Shown: piece by piece, positions 32,198-40,948 of the stretch
Layout of the letters: each line of letters opens with the position of its first letter
Position numbering within the stretch: the first letter of the stretch is position 1
NCBI GenBank assembly: GCA_026710325.1
Contig: JAPORH010000141.1
Coordinates: 1 to 46,618, forward strand
Length of the DNA stretch: 46,618 bases
Reading direction: 5' to 3'
Source of the DNA: Litoreibacter sp.
GTDB lineage: Bacteria > Pseudomonadota > Alphaproteobacteria > Rhodobacterales > Rhodobacteraceae
Translations under genes and position numbers: made by a program
Notes under the pieces: model-generated
What the model was told of the DNA's origin: nothing
The model's database searches: none
What the model saw: only the letters and a program-made list of their open reading frames with translations

Positions 32198-32236
32198 AAG
32201 TCGCTCCCCAGCGGGTTGATGCAAAGTGAGGTAGGG

Positions 32237-33034
32237 TTACTGCTGAACCTGTAAAGAAACAACCAAGGACTCGTCGCTGGCGCCCATTCTGAAGCCAGAA
32301 ATCGGGGCATCGTCGCCGGCGTCTCGGCCCGTGGCGATGCGCACGTAGCGCTCGTCCGGGCTGACGCCGTTGGAGACGTCAAAGCCGACCCAGCCCAGGC
32401 CTTCCAGATGCACCTCCGCCCAGGCGTGGCTTGCGTCCTGGTCCACCCGGTCATCCATCATCAAATAGCCGCTGACATAGCGCGCGGGGATCGCGGCCGC
32501 GCGGGCGGCGGCGATAAAAATGTTGGCGTGGTCCTGGCACACGCCTTTGCCAATCGCCACGGCCTCCACGGCGGAGGTCGTCGCTTGCGTCTGCCCCACC
32601 TCGTAAGGAACGGCCCGCAAAACCGCCGAGGACAGCGCGTGCATACCGTTGAGAACCGTGTCGCTCTCCCGGATAATCCCGGACAGCGCCTTGATCTTGT
32701 CATCCGCGACCGTCAGCGGCGTCGGCTGCACGAAATGCCACAAGGGCGCGCGGCCGTAGACCCGCCCCAAAACACCCGCCGCGTCATGCGTCTTGACCGT
32801 GCCTTTCGCGGTGATCACCAGTTGCCGCACGCCAATCTCGGCGCTGACCAGGTCCACATGGTTGCCGTAATGGTCCTGGTAGCTGGCCTCCACCTGCCCG
32901 CCGTCGACACGCAGCTCCCAGTCCACAACCTCCTGCATGATCGAGCGTTGCGGGCGCAGCCGCACTTTTTGAAGCGCGTAGCCCACCGGTGCGTCATAAT
33001 CATATTGGGTGCGATGATGTATCTGCAGCTTCAT
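32237..33034 (-). CDS. Transglutaminase-like cysteine protease of the Anbu cluster
   Basis: 265 residues. The transglutaminase-like triad is visible: Cys166 in GKGVCQDHANIF, His203 in ASHAWAEVHL and Asp219 in VGFDVSNG. An N-terminal beta domain precedes it (QIHHRTQYDYDAPVGYALQ, typical of COG1305 members). Cytosolic, no signal. Its start is directly after the alpha-E stop (0-nt gap), so the pair is coupled. Likely a peptidase or amide ligase in the same predicted peptide-tag pathway as Anbu. Confidence 0.92.
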   Translation of the reverse strand: MKLQIHHRTQYDYDAPVGYALQKVRLRPQRSIMQEVVDWELRVDGGQVEASYQDHYGNHVDLVSAEIGVRQLVITAKGTVKTHDAAGVLGRVYGRAPLWHFVQPTPLTVADDKIKALSGIIRESDTVLNGMHALSSAVLRAVPYEVGQTQATTSAVEAVAIGKGVCQDHANIFIAAARAAAIPARYVSGYLMMDDRVDQDASHAWAEVHLEGLGWVGFDVSNGVSPDERYVRIATGRDAGDDAPISGFRMGASDESLVVSLQVQQ

Positions 33035-33976
33035 CTATTCGTTGAACCTGTAATCCTGTTCAATCTGTATCCCGATCCGGGCGATGTCGCCCAGAACGGA
33101 GCTCAAAAATTCATGAAGCCCCTCGTCAAAAATAGAGGCGATGTCGCGGTCGCGCAGCCGCGCCCGAAGCGCGCGGGCCAGGACAAGGCTTTCTGAGCGC
33201 TCTCCATATTCCTCTTCTAGGTATTCAAGGTTCTCGCAAATCGTGGCCGCACAATAGGCGAGCGAGCGCGGCATACGGCGGTCGAGGATCAGGAAATCGG
33301 CGATGTTGGCCGAGGCGTAGTCGCCGTCTGTGGCCCATCTGAATGACCGGTGCGCGGAGACGGAGCGCAGGAGCATTTCCCACTGAACATTGTCCATTCG
33401 ACTGCCCACGAGCGAGGGGGAGGGCAACAGCGCATAATATTTCACGTCAATGATCCGCGCCGTGCTGTCCGCGCGCTCAACAAAGGTGCCAAGCCGGGCG
33501 AAATCGTAGATATCGTTGCGCAACATAGTGCCATGCAGCGCGCCGCGCACCAGCGCGGATTGCTGACGGATGATCGACAGAACCTCTGGCAGGTCCGTCT
33601 CCGGCACCGGCTCTTTCAGCACATCCGTGAGCAGCATCCAGGTCTCGTTCACCGCCATCCAGACCTCGGTGGTCAGCGCGGTGCGCACCAGACGCGCATT
33701 GTCGCGCGCCTGTTTGATCACCGACAGGACGGAGCTTTGGTTGTCTAGGTCGCGCAACAGGTAATCTGTCACCCGCGCGCTGTCATAGCCATCATATTTG
33801 GCGTCATATCCTTGCTGCGTGGCGGAGGTGATGATGACAGAGCGCCATTCTCCATCCGGATCGGTGGACCGCGTCAGCGCGATCCGGAACCCGGCTTCGA
33901 TCAGCCGCGCGGTGTTCTCCGCGCGCTCGAGCGCACGAAACATCCAGTATAGGCCGCCTGCGGTTTTTCCTAACAT
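33035..33976 (-). CDS. Alpha-E domain protein (COG2307)
   Basis: 313-residue all-helical protein with many conserved glutamates; MLGKTAGGLYWMFRALERAENTARLIEAG at the N-terminus and RLGTFVERADSTARIIDVKY in the middle are diagnostic of the alpha-E family. Its biochemical role is not established. It almost always sits next to a circularly permuted ATP-grasp, as here (9 nt after it), and is assumed to work with it. Confidence 0.93.
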   Translation of the reverse strand: MLGKTAGGLYWMFRALERAENTARLIEAGFRIALTRSTDPDGEWRSVIITSATQQGYDAKYDGYDSARVTDYLLRDLDNQSSVLSVIKQARDNARLVRTALTTEVWMAVNETWMLLTDVLKEPVPETDLPEVLSIIRQQSALVRGALHGTMLRNDIYDFARLGTFVERADSTARIIDVKYYALLPSPSLVGSRMDNVQWEMLLRSVSAHRSFRWATDGDYASANIADFLILDRRMPRSLAYCAATICENLEYLEEEYGERSESLVLARALRARLRDRDIASIFDEGLHEFLSSVLGDIARIGIQIEQDYRFNE

Positions 33977-33985
33977 CGTGCGCCC

Positions 33986-35410
33986 CTACTCTTTCAAGAC
34001 CCAAGTGTCTTTGGTCCCGCCCCCTTGGGAGGAATTGACGACAAGCGATCCCTCCTTCAGCGCGACCCGCGTCAGCCCGCCCGGCGTGATCTCCACCCCA
34101 TTTGGCGACACCAGCGCAAAGGGGCGCAGATCGACATGGCGCGGGGCGAGCCCAGCCTCGGTAAAGATCGGCACGGTGGAAAGCGAAAGCGTTGGTTGCG
34201 CTATATAGTTCGACGGCTTCGCCTTCAGCTTCTCGGCAAATTCCGCGATCTCCTTTTTGGATGCGGTCGGGCCCACGAGCATGCCGTATCCGCCGGAGCC
34301 ATGCACTTCCTTCACCACCAGATCGGCCAGGTTATCGAGCACATATTTCAGCGAGTCTGCCTCGGAGCAGCGATAGGTCTCGACGTTTTTCAAAAGCGCC
34401 TTCTCGCCTGTGTAGAACTCCACAATCTCCGGCATATAGCTGTAAATCGCCTTGTCGTCTGACACACCCGTGCCGGGCGCATTGGTGATCGTGATATTCC
34501 CCGCGCGGTAGACATCCATGATGCCCGGCACGCCCAGCATACTGTCTGGGTTGAAGGTCAGCGGGTCCAGAAAATCATCGTCGACCCGGCGGTAGATCAC
34601 GTCGATCTTGCGGTAGCCGCGCGTCGTGCGCATCGCGATATGGCCATCCACGACGCGCAGGTCATGTCCTTCCACCAGCTCAACGCCCATTTGATCGGCC
34701 AGAAAGCTGTGCTCGTAATAAGCGGAGTTGTGAATGCCCGGCGTTAGCACGACCACAAACGGCCGCCCTTCGCAATTCTTGGGCGCGGAGGCCTCCAGTG
34801 ATTTGCGCAGGTTTTTGGGGTAGTCGCTGACTCGCTGTACCTTGATCTTGGAGAAGAGCTCCGGGAACATTTGCAGCATCGTCTCGCGATTTTCGAGCAT
34901 ATAGCTGACACCAGACGGCGTACGTGCGTTGTCTTCGAGCACGAAGAACTCATCTTCGCCCGTGCGCACGATATCCGTGCCCACGATATGCGTGTAAACG
35001 TCTCCCGGCGGCGAGAAGTCGATCATCTGCGGCAGGAAAGCGTCGTTCTGCGCGATCAGGTCAACCGGGATCACGCCCGCGCGCAAAATCTCCTGCCGGT
35101 TATAGATATCATGCAAAAAGGCGTTGATCGCACGCACGCGCTGGTCGATGCCTTTGGACAGCTTGTCCCATTCGCGACCCGAAATGATACGTGGGACCAG
35201 ATCGAAGGGGATCAGCCGCTCCTCCGCATCCTCATCGCCATAGACGTTAAAAGTGATCCCGGTGCTGCGAAAGAACACCTCCGCCTCTTCCGACTTTTTG
35301 GCCAGCCGCGCATTGTCTTGCTGCGCGAACCACGCGTCATAGCTTTGGTAGGGGTCCCGGACGCCCGTATCGGACGTCATCTCGCTAAAATAAGTTTTGC
35401 CTTTAGACAT
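33986..35410 (-). CDS. Circularly permuted ATP-grasp protein (COG2308 type)
   Basis: ATP-dependent carboxylate-amine ligase, predicted to build peptide bonds on a small molecule or protein. 474 residues from ATG 35410 (MSKGKTYFSEM); ATG 35419 is an alternative three codons up. No clear ribosome site precedes either. Blocks include FVLEDNARTPSGVSYMLENRE, DVIYRRVDDDFLDPL, YRAGNITITNAPGTGVSDDKAIYSYMP, VVKEVHGSGGYGMLVGP and HVDLRPFALV, all typical of the family. First gene of the four-gene Anbu cluster; the 221-nt gap before it contains hairpins and probably its promoter. Confidence 0.93.
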   Translation of the reverse strand: MSKGKTYFSEMTSDTGVRDPYQSYDAWFAQQDNARLAKKSEEAEVFFRSTGITFNVYGDEDAEERLIPFDLVPRIISGREWDKLSKGIDQRVRAINAFLHDIYNRQEILRAGVIPVDLIAQNDAFLPQMIDFSPPGDVYTHIVGTDIVRTGEDEFFVLEDNARTPSGVSYMLENRETMLQMFPELFSKIKVQRVSDYPKNLRKSLEASAPKNCEGRPFVVVLTPGIHNSAYYEHSFLADQMGVELVEGHDLRVVDGHIAMRTTRGYRKIDVIYRRVDDDFLDPLTFNPDSMLGVPGIMDVYRAGNITITNAPGTGVSDDKAIYSYMPEIVEFYTGEKALLKNVETYRCSEADSLKYVLDNLADLVVKEVHGSGGYGMLVGPTASKKEIAEFAEKLKAKPSNYIAQPTLSLSTVPIFTEAGLAPRHVDLRPFALVSPNGVEITPGGLTRVALKEGSLVVNSSQGGGTKDTWVLKE

Positions 35411-35533
35411 GGATAGCATGTTAACGAGTCGCGCGCGGAGGGCAACGCGGTTTCCCGGCCCGCTTGCGGATCGCTCTGCGGGGCACATTAACAGCTGGTA
35501 AACAGGTTTTTTAAACCGTTTTACTTCAAAGCT

Positions 35534-35547
35534 TTACAGGAAGCCCC
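35534..35547. other. 14-bp perfect palindrome upstream of the Anbu cluster
   Basis: CCCCGCATGCGGGG is self-complementary. It lies 124 nt before the ATP-grasp start, between that gene and the terminator-like hairpins. It could be an operator or part of a stem; no T-run follows. Confidence 0.45.
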
Positions 35548-35570
35548 GCATGCGGGGCCCCGCGGGCAAG

Positions 35571-35625
35571 GCGCTAATCAGCGCAAAGCGAAGCCGAAAA
35601 GAGGCACCTTGCCTCAATTTTCGGC
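35571..35625 (-). terminator. Hairpin pair after the attH-like gene (probable terminator)
   Basis: On the minus strand the attH-like gene stop (35632) is followed 7 nt later by a long stem: GCCGAAAA and GAGGC (35593-35605) pair with GCCTC and TTTTCGGC (35611-35625), with a 2-nt bulge. A small stem GCGCT/AGCGC (35571-35584) comes next. The U-rich base of the stem supports termination, but no clean T-run follows. Confidence 0.6.
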
Positions 35626-35631
35626 AGGCGC

Positions 35632-36672
35632 TCAATCATACCCGGTCATCTCCAGATATCCCCGCCCTTCATGACTGCCCGTGACCCGAACCGGCCCCTC
35701 CCAATAGGGCACCGAAAGCGGCATCCATGCGTTCGGGTTGATCGCCTCCACAGTGACGTCGACCCCCTTCTCAGGCAACTTGACCCGCCAGGTCGTCGGC
35801 ACCTTCCGCGGCCCGATCTCGGTCAGCTCCAAAGGCTCGCCCTGAAAGACGCCATCTTCAAAGGCCGTAGTGGTCCCGTCAGGCTCAATCCACGTGGCGG
35901 AAGTATAGGCGCTGCCATCCGTCTGGCGCAGCAAAAACCCCATCATCTTCGCGCCGCTTTCGAAAGACAGCGAGAACCAGTCCCACCCCGACTGGTTGTC
36001 CGACAAAGGCTGCGACGACCATTCCCGATCAAGCCAGGCGTTCCCGGTGACAGGCACTTGCCCCGCCCCTGTCTCGATCACCCCCTCCAGCGCATAGAAG
36101 GGCTGGGAGTAGTAGTAACTCGCCTGCCCCTCCGCCGATTTGACCGAGTATCCAGCCTCCCCATGAAAGATGAGTGGCCCTTGCGCCGTTAGCTGCACCT
36201 CATAGGCGAAATCAGGGCCGGAGGCTTTCAACGTCACATCGCCGAAATCAGGCCCTATCATCTGCCAATCGTCGATCCACGCCTCAAACGGCGCCTCAGT
36301 TACACCCGCCTGCCCAACACCGCCGCGTGCAAAACGCTCGGATGTAAAATGTTGCTCCGGCGTGGTCAGCGCGGCATGTCCCAGCCAAAGCTGCGGGCTC
36401 GACCACCCTTCGCCTTCTTCTGGCGCCATAGCCGAGCGGAAGAGCGTCCATTGCAACCCATATTCCGTACCATCCGGCCCCATCATATTGGCGGTGATAT
36501 ACCACCATTCGATCCGGTAGCTGGGATGCGGGCCATGATCTGCCGGGAAATCAAAGACCTTGCCCCGTTGCGGCACTGAGAACCCTTCCGCATCCGTCCC
36601 GAGCCCGGCAAATCCTTGCGCGAATGCGGCGACAGGCAGAAGCTGTGCGAAGATCAAAAACCTAACGCTCAT
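35632..36672 (-). CDS. AttH/CrtC-like lipocalin-domain secreted protein
   Basis: 346 residues with a signal peptide (VRFLIFAQLLPVAAFAQ; cleavage near residue 19). The AttH/carotenoid 1,2-hydratase lipocalin-like domain is shown by HPSYRIEWWYITANMMGPDG, GYGLQWTLFRSA-type strands, GNAWLDREWSSQ and GWDWFSLSF. CrtC itself works on carotenoids, but no carotenoid genes are here. Instead it is coupled to a FtsX-type permease (11-nt overlap) and a LolD-like ATPase, as in Vibrio and Pseudomonas Att/ABC loci. It probably handles a lipid in the periplasm (inference). Confidence 0.85.
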   Translation of the reverse strand: MSVRFLIFAQLLPVAAFAQGFAGLGTDAEGFSVPQRGKVFDFPADHGPHPSYRIEWWYITANMMGPDGTEYGLQWTLFRSAMAPEEGEGWSSPQLWLGHAALTTPEQHFTSERFARGGVGQAGVTEAPFEAWIDDWQMIGPDFGDVTLKASGPDFAYEVQLTAQGPLIFHGEAGYSVKSAEGQASYYYSQPFYALEGVIETGAGQVPVTGNAWLDREWSSQPLSDNQSGWDWFSLSFESGAKMMGFLLRQTDGSAYTSATWIEPDGTTTAFEDGVFQGEPLELTEIGPRKVPTTWRVKLPEKGVDVTVEAINPNAWMPLSVPYWEGPVRVTGSHEGRGYLEMTGYD

Positions 36673-39049
36673 TGGAAAACACCTTCAGCAAATCCGCTGG
36701 CGGCAAACGGGACAGCTTCAGCGCCGGCCAGCTTGCAGCAATAAGAGCCGCCGCTGTCGCAAAGAGCCCAAGCCGGGCGTAATCTGCCGGGAACAGATAC
36801 ATCGGCAAGCGCCACCCAAACGCCTCGACATTGACGATGGCGAGCAGAACCCAGGCCAGTGCCAGCCCCAGGGGCAGAGCAAAAAGCGCGGTCAGAGCGG
36901 CAAGGATCAACGCCCTGACGAGCTCCAACTGCCCAAGCTTGGCGCGGGTCAGGCCGAGCGCCCAAGCAGGTGCCAACTGCGGCACGCGCATCGCGGCCAG
37001 CGTCAAAAGGCTCATTAAGATGGCGAACCCAGCCACCGCCAATGTCAGCACATTCAGCGCGCCGGTCACCGTGAAGGTCCGCTCGAAGATATCCAGCGAC
37101 AGCGCCTTGATGCTGGCCTGATCAACGATCTGGGTTTCGCGCAATCCAAAGTCATTGATCAGCGCGCGCGTCAGAGCCTCGGGGGCATCACTGCGGATGC
37201 CGAAATTCGTGGGCATCGCATCAGGAGCCAATTGCTCAAACAGTGAATAGGATACCACCGACTGCCCGATCGGATTGCCATAATCGCCGAAAACGCCCGC
37301 GATCCGAAGCGTGACACCCTCGCTGAGCAAAACCTCATCCCCGACCCAAAGTCCCGCTCGACGCGCCAGCTGTTCATTGATCAGGACAGCTTCGCCACGG
37401 GCTGTCTCCTCCCAAGGGTTGTCACTCGCATCCAGAAACCCCCAATTTTCGATATAGCTCGGCCCGATCTGTGCCCCGAACAGCTCGGTCGGAAGGCCAG
37501 CGACCTCCCATTCCTCTTCGACAATGGGCAGCACGTCGCGGGCGCGCGGGGAAAGGAAATCCTGCAACGCTTGCGCTTGTTCGGCGTCATCCGCGCGGAC
37601 ATAGAGTTCGGAGAAGAGCCGTTGGTCGAGAAAGCCAATGAAGGTCAGCCGGAAGCTCGACACCATGGTCGAGACACCGACATTGGCCGCCATCGCTAGG
37701 AGCAGCGCCATCAAGGCGAGGCTCAGCCCCGGCAGTTGCTGACGCGTATCGGCCCAGAACCATTGCAGCAGCGCAGATCGGCTCACCCGTTGCGCCAGCC
37801 CCAAAACCGCCGACAGCATCAGCGGCAACAACAGCGCCGCGCCCAGAAGCAGGCATCCCAGAAGCGAGAAACCCGCGATCAGGCCGTGCCCGAAATTCGC
37901 AAAAATGAGCGCCGCAAGCAGGAGGATCGCCGCAACGGCGCCTTGAACCACGCTTGTCTTACCCGAAAGCGCGCGCCAGGCCTGCGCCCGGCCTGTTTCG
38001 ATCACTGAGACGCGCGACAACCGCCACAGCGCGCCGCTGCTGGCCAAGGCCGTGCCGCCGATGCAAATTGCAAAGCCCGACAGCCACCAAGAGGCGCGAA
38101 ATTGCAACGTTCCGGCGACTTGCGCACCGTAAAGCCCCTCAAGCGTGGCGGCCACATCAGGCAAAAGTAGCGCCGCAATTCCGTATCCACACAAAACCCC
38201 GATGGCGCCGCCAAGCAATGCAAAGAGCAACAGCTCCGCCGCCATCATCAGGGTCAACCGAGCAAGCGGCACGCCTGTGGCGCGCAAGGTGCGGATCATC
38301 GCGCGGCGTTGTTCAAAAGCGAGCCCGATGGCGCCATGCACGATGAAAATACCGACCGCAAAACTGAGGAACCCAAAAGCCGTCAGGTTGAGATGAAAAC
38401 TATCCGTGAGCCGACCCACATCTGCGCTGGCCGCTGCCGGATCAAGCTGTAATTCGGGCGCAATCTCGTCGAGCTCTGGCAGGTTAAGCGGCTGGGAAGG
38501 GGAAACAATCAATCGGGTCAGCATTCCCTCGGCGCGCAACAGTGCTTGCGCCACACCGATATCGGCAATGACCGTATCGGGGGCGAGGTCTGCGACAATC
38601 CGCAATGGGCGATCAGTGAGCTCCGCAAAACGTGACGCGCTTTCGGCGTTCACGCTCAAGGGCCCCTCGCGCAGGTAATCAGCGAAGTCGAACCCCTCCT
38701 CCGGCTGCACTGAAGACAAGCTTGCGGGCGCGGTGAGCGGGTCGAGCCCGATCAGGCGAAACCCGTTCCAACGCCCCTCGATCACCGGGGCCACCTGCCA
38801 GCCGGCGCGACGCAGCGCAATGTAGCTGTCCTGCGCGATCTCGCTGCCTTGGCGCGGGGTGATCTGGTCGAACTGCCCCTCCCCCAGTGTCGCCGCTGCC
38901 GCGTCATAGCTGGCACGCGCCTCAGAATTGACGGCCTGCACGCCGCTCCAAAGGGCTGTGGCCAGGATCAATCCCGCGAGCAAAGTGAACAGCTGTAAAG
39001 GACTACGCCGCCAATGCGACCAGAGCGCCTGTGCGACCGCACCTGTCAT
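36662..39049 (-). CDS. FtsX/LolE-type ABC transporter permease
   Basis: 795 residues with two FtsX-like repeats: an N-terminal helix (QLFTLLAGLILATALWSGV), a large periplasmic domain to about residue 220, a cluster of membrane segments in the middle, a second periplasmic domain and three C-terminal helices. This is the MacB/LolCE-like layout of mechanotransmission ABC proteins rather than an importer. ATG 39049 overlaps the ATPase stop (4 nt), and its 3' end overlaps the AttH-like start. Likely extracts or moves lipids or lipoproteins from the inner membrane together with the AttH-like protein. Confidence 0.9.
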   Translation of the reverse strand: MTGAVAQALWSHWRRSPLQLFTLLAGLILATALWSGVQAVNSEARASYDAAAATLGEGQFDQITPRQGSEIAQDSYIALRRAGWQVAPVIEGRWNGFRLIGLDPLTAPASLSSVQPEEGFDFADYLREGPLSVNAESASRFAELTDRPLRIVADLAPDTVIADIGVAQALLRAEGMLTRLIVSPSQPLNLPELDEIAPELQLDPAAASADVGRLTDSFHLNLTAFGFLSFAVGIFIVHGAIGLAFEQRRAMIRTLRATGVPLARLTLMMAAELLLFALLGGAIGVLCGYGIAALLLPDVAATLEGLYGAQVAGTLQFRASWWLSGFAICIGGTALASSGALWRLSRVSVIETGRAQAWRALSGKTSVVQGAVAAILLLAALIFANFGHGLIAGFSLLGCLLLGAALLLPLMLSAVLGLAQRVSRSALLQWFWADTRQQLPGLSLALMALLLAMAANVGVSTMVSSFRLTFIGFLDQRLFSELYVRADDAEQAQALQDFLSPRARDVLPIVEEEWEVAGLPTELFGAQIGPSYIENWGFLDASDNPWEETARGEAVLINEQLARRAGLWVGDEVLLSEGVTLRIAGVFGDYGNPIGQSVVSYSLFEQLAPDAMPTNFGIRSDAPEALTRALINDFGLRETQIVDQASIKALSLDIFERTFTVTGALNVLTLAVAGFAILMSLLTLAAMRVPQLAPAWALGLTRAKLGQLELVRALILAALTALFALPLGLALAWVLLAIVNVEAFGWRLPMYLFPADYARLGLFATAAALIAASWPALKLSRLPPADLLKVFSNER

Positions 39050-39717
39050 GCGAGCTGGCCGTGGCTCAGGCGAAGGACGCGGCCCATCTTTGCCGCTATC
39101 TGCGGGGAATGCGTGACGGTAATCAGCGCCGCACCGGTGTCGTTCACGAGGGCCAGCATTTCATCCAGCACTTGGGCGGCTGTATCCTCATCGAGGTTGC
39201 CCGTGGGTTCATCGGCCAAGACCAGTTTCGGACGCGCCGCAAGTGTCCTTGCGATGGCCACGCGCTGTTGCTGGCCGCCGGATAGCTGCTCCGGGTATTT
39301 TGAAAGCTGTTCAGTCAGCCCCAGCTTATTGGACAGATCGCGCGCACTCTCCTTGTCGTAACGCCCTGCGAGGCGGGCTTGAAAGGCGATGTTTGCGGCC
39401 ACATCCAAAGACGGGATCAGGTTGAACTGCTGAAAGATCAAGCCAACCTCGTCGCGTCTGAGGGCCGCGCGCTCCGCATCTCCCAGATGCGTTATGTCGC
39501 GCCCTTCAATGGTGATCTGGCCGCCATCAGCCTGATCCAACCCGCCGATCAGGTGCAAAAGCGTACTTTTGCCAGAGCCGCTTTCACCGGTTAGCGCAAG
39601 TGTCTCACCGGCACCGAGACTGAAAGACACACCGCGCAACACGATAACGGGGCCATCGGCCCCGGAATAAGACTTTGTTACCTGAGAAACGTCTAGCAAG
39701 GCTGACCCGTCCGCCAA
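39046..39717 (-). CDS. LolD-like ABC transporter ATPase
   Basis: 223 residues. Walker A GESGSGKST at 44-52, Q-loop in VGLIFQQFNLIPSL, signature LSGGQQQRVAIARTLA, Walker B LVLADEPTGNLDE and switch His in VTHSP. Closest to LolD/MacB-type ATPases that pair with FtsX-type permeases, as here. The start is a TTG at 39717; no ATG or GTG lies upstream in frame and no good SD is seen, so the true start is uncertain. Cytosolic subunit, same operon as the permease and AttH-like protein. Confidence 0.92.
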   Translation of the reverse strand: MADGSALLDVSQVTKSYSGADGPVIVLRGVSFSLGAGETLALTGESGSGKSTLLHLIGGLDQADGGQITIEGRDITHLGDAERAALRRDEVGLIFQQFNLIPSLDVAANIAFQARLAGRYDKESARDLSNKLGLTEQLSKYPEQLSGGQQQRVAIARTLAARPKLVLADEPTGNLDEDTAAQVLDEMLALVNDTGAALITVTHSPQIAAKMGRVLRLSHGQLA

Positions 39718-39759
39718 ATCTACAAGTCTTTGATTTAGCGCGAAAGGGCGGAGGTCAAC

Positions 39760-40164
39760 TCAGTTCGCCTTAGGCTCGGAGAACTCTTCCAGCTCTTCGT
39801 GGTGCCGGTCAAACTCGGGGACGTCATAGGTGGACCAGGTGTCGTCACGGGGCGGAAGCGGCGGGGCATCACAATTGCGCTTATGCAGCTGAACCTTGGC
39901 AATGAAATTCGCTGAGATCGGAGCAGTTACGAAGAGAAAGGCCATAATGAGCAGCTCATGATAGCTTTCATGCCCCAGCACAAAGGAGTGGATCATCGAG
40001 GCCAGCAGCATCGCACCGACCCCGACCGTGCCGACCTTTGTCGGGGCGTGCAGCCGGGTCATGCTGTCATTGAGCTTCAAAAGGCCGATCCCAGCGACCA
40101 GCGTAAAGATCGCGCCGATGAGCAGGCAGATCGCGACAAGAGCGGGTCCAATGGTTTCCATCAT
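39760..40164 (-). CDS. phaG: Mrp/Pha-type Na+/H+ antiporter subunit G
   Basis: 134 residues, three N-terminal membrane segments (VAICLLIGAIFTLVAGIGLLKL; VGVGAMLLASMIHSF; LIMAFLFVTAPISANFIAKV) and an acidic soluble tail of ~40 residues. The GLLKLNDSMTRLHAPTKVGTVG block is diagnostic of MnhG/PhaG. Last gene of the antiporter operon; its start overlaps the phaF stop. Confidence 0.92.
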   Translation of the reverse strand: MMETIGPALVAICLLIGAIFTLVAGIGLLKLNDSMTRLHAPTKVGTVGVGAMLLASMIHSFVLGHESYHELLIMAFLFVTAPISANFIAKVQLHKRNCDAPPLPPRDDTWSTYDVPEFDRHHEELEEFSEPKAN

Positions 40165-40448
40165 TCGATAATGTCCCCTCTCAAAACGAAGCGCGCATAG
40201 GCCACGGTCGAGACAAAGCCCAACATGGCGATGATCAGCGAGACCTCGAAGTAAATCTGGATACCCTGCGCGATTCCCAAGAGTACGATCAGGCCAATCG
40301 CATTCACCACCATCGTATCAAGCGCCAAGATGCGATCCCCAGTGTCCGGCCCGATCACCAGCCGGATCATGGCCATGATCTGTGACAGGGCGACCACCAC
40401 AAAGGTGAAGATCAGCGTGTATTCAAGAAAAGCCGGCATCTCACTCAT
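40161..40448 (-). CDS. phaF: Mrp/Pha antiporter subunit F
   Basis: 95 residues with three membrane segments. IRLVIGPDTGDRILALDTM is the MnhF/PhaF signature. Start and stop overlap the neighbours by 4 nt each way, so the small subunits are translationally coupled. Confidence 0.93.
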   Translation of the reverse strand: MSEMPAFLEYTLIFTFVVVALSQIMAMIRLVIGPDTGDRILALDTMVVNAIGLIVLLGIAQGIQIYFEVSLIIAMLGFVSTVAYARFVLRGDIIE

Positions 40449-40948
40449 TTGAAAATCTCCAGCAAACGGGCCTCATAGCGGGACTTGATTTCGTCTCGGA
40501 CGGCATCGGGGTCCTCCGCGTCGAGCGCGTGCACGAGCAAGCTATGCCCCTCGCTCGACAAATCGGCCGATACCGTACCCGGTGTCAGCGTGATGGTGCC
40601 TGCGAGAATTGTAATCGCCTCCGGCTGGCGCAGTTCCAGCGGCACAACAACCCAGGCGGGTTTGAGCTTGCTGTTGGGTTTGGTCAGCACGATCCAAGCC
40701 ACCTGCACATTGGCAACCAGAATGTCCCACATCACCAGAAGCGCATAGGAAATGAACTTCCCCAAATTCAGCCCGTGCGGGCGATCTGGCCACCAAAGCT
40801 GTGTCAGCAACGGGATGATAATCCCGAGGATAAGGCCAAACACAATCATCCCGGCGGAGATGTCATTCTGCAAAAGCGTCCAGACAACGGCCAAAAGCAG
40901 CGTCAGAAACGGGTGCGGCAGAAGCCAGCGATAGGCTTTACTCAGCAT
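40445..40948 (-). CDS. phaE: Mrp/Pha antiporter subunit E
   Basis: 167 residues: N-terminal membrane segments (FLTLLLAVVWTLLQNDISAGMIVFGLILGIIIPLLTQLWWP) and a soluble C-terminal domain with ITLTPGTVSADLSSEGHSLLVHALD, typical of MnhE/PhaE. Start lies 11 nt inside the end of phaD. Confidence 0.93.
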   Translation of the reverse strand: MLSKAYRWLLPHPFLTLLLAVVWTLLQNDISAGMIVFGLILGIIIPLLTQLWWPDRPHGLNLGKFISYALLVMWDILVANVQVAWIVLTKPNSKLKPAWVVVPLELRQPEAITILAGTITLTPGTVSADLSSEGHSLLVHALDAEDPDAVRDEIKSRYEARLLEIFK

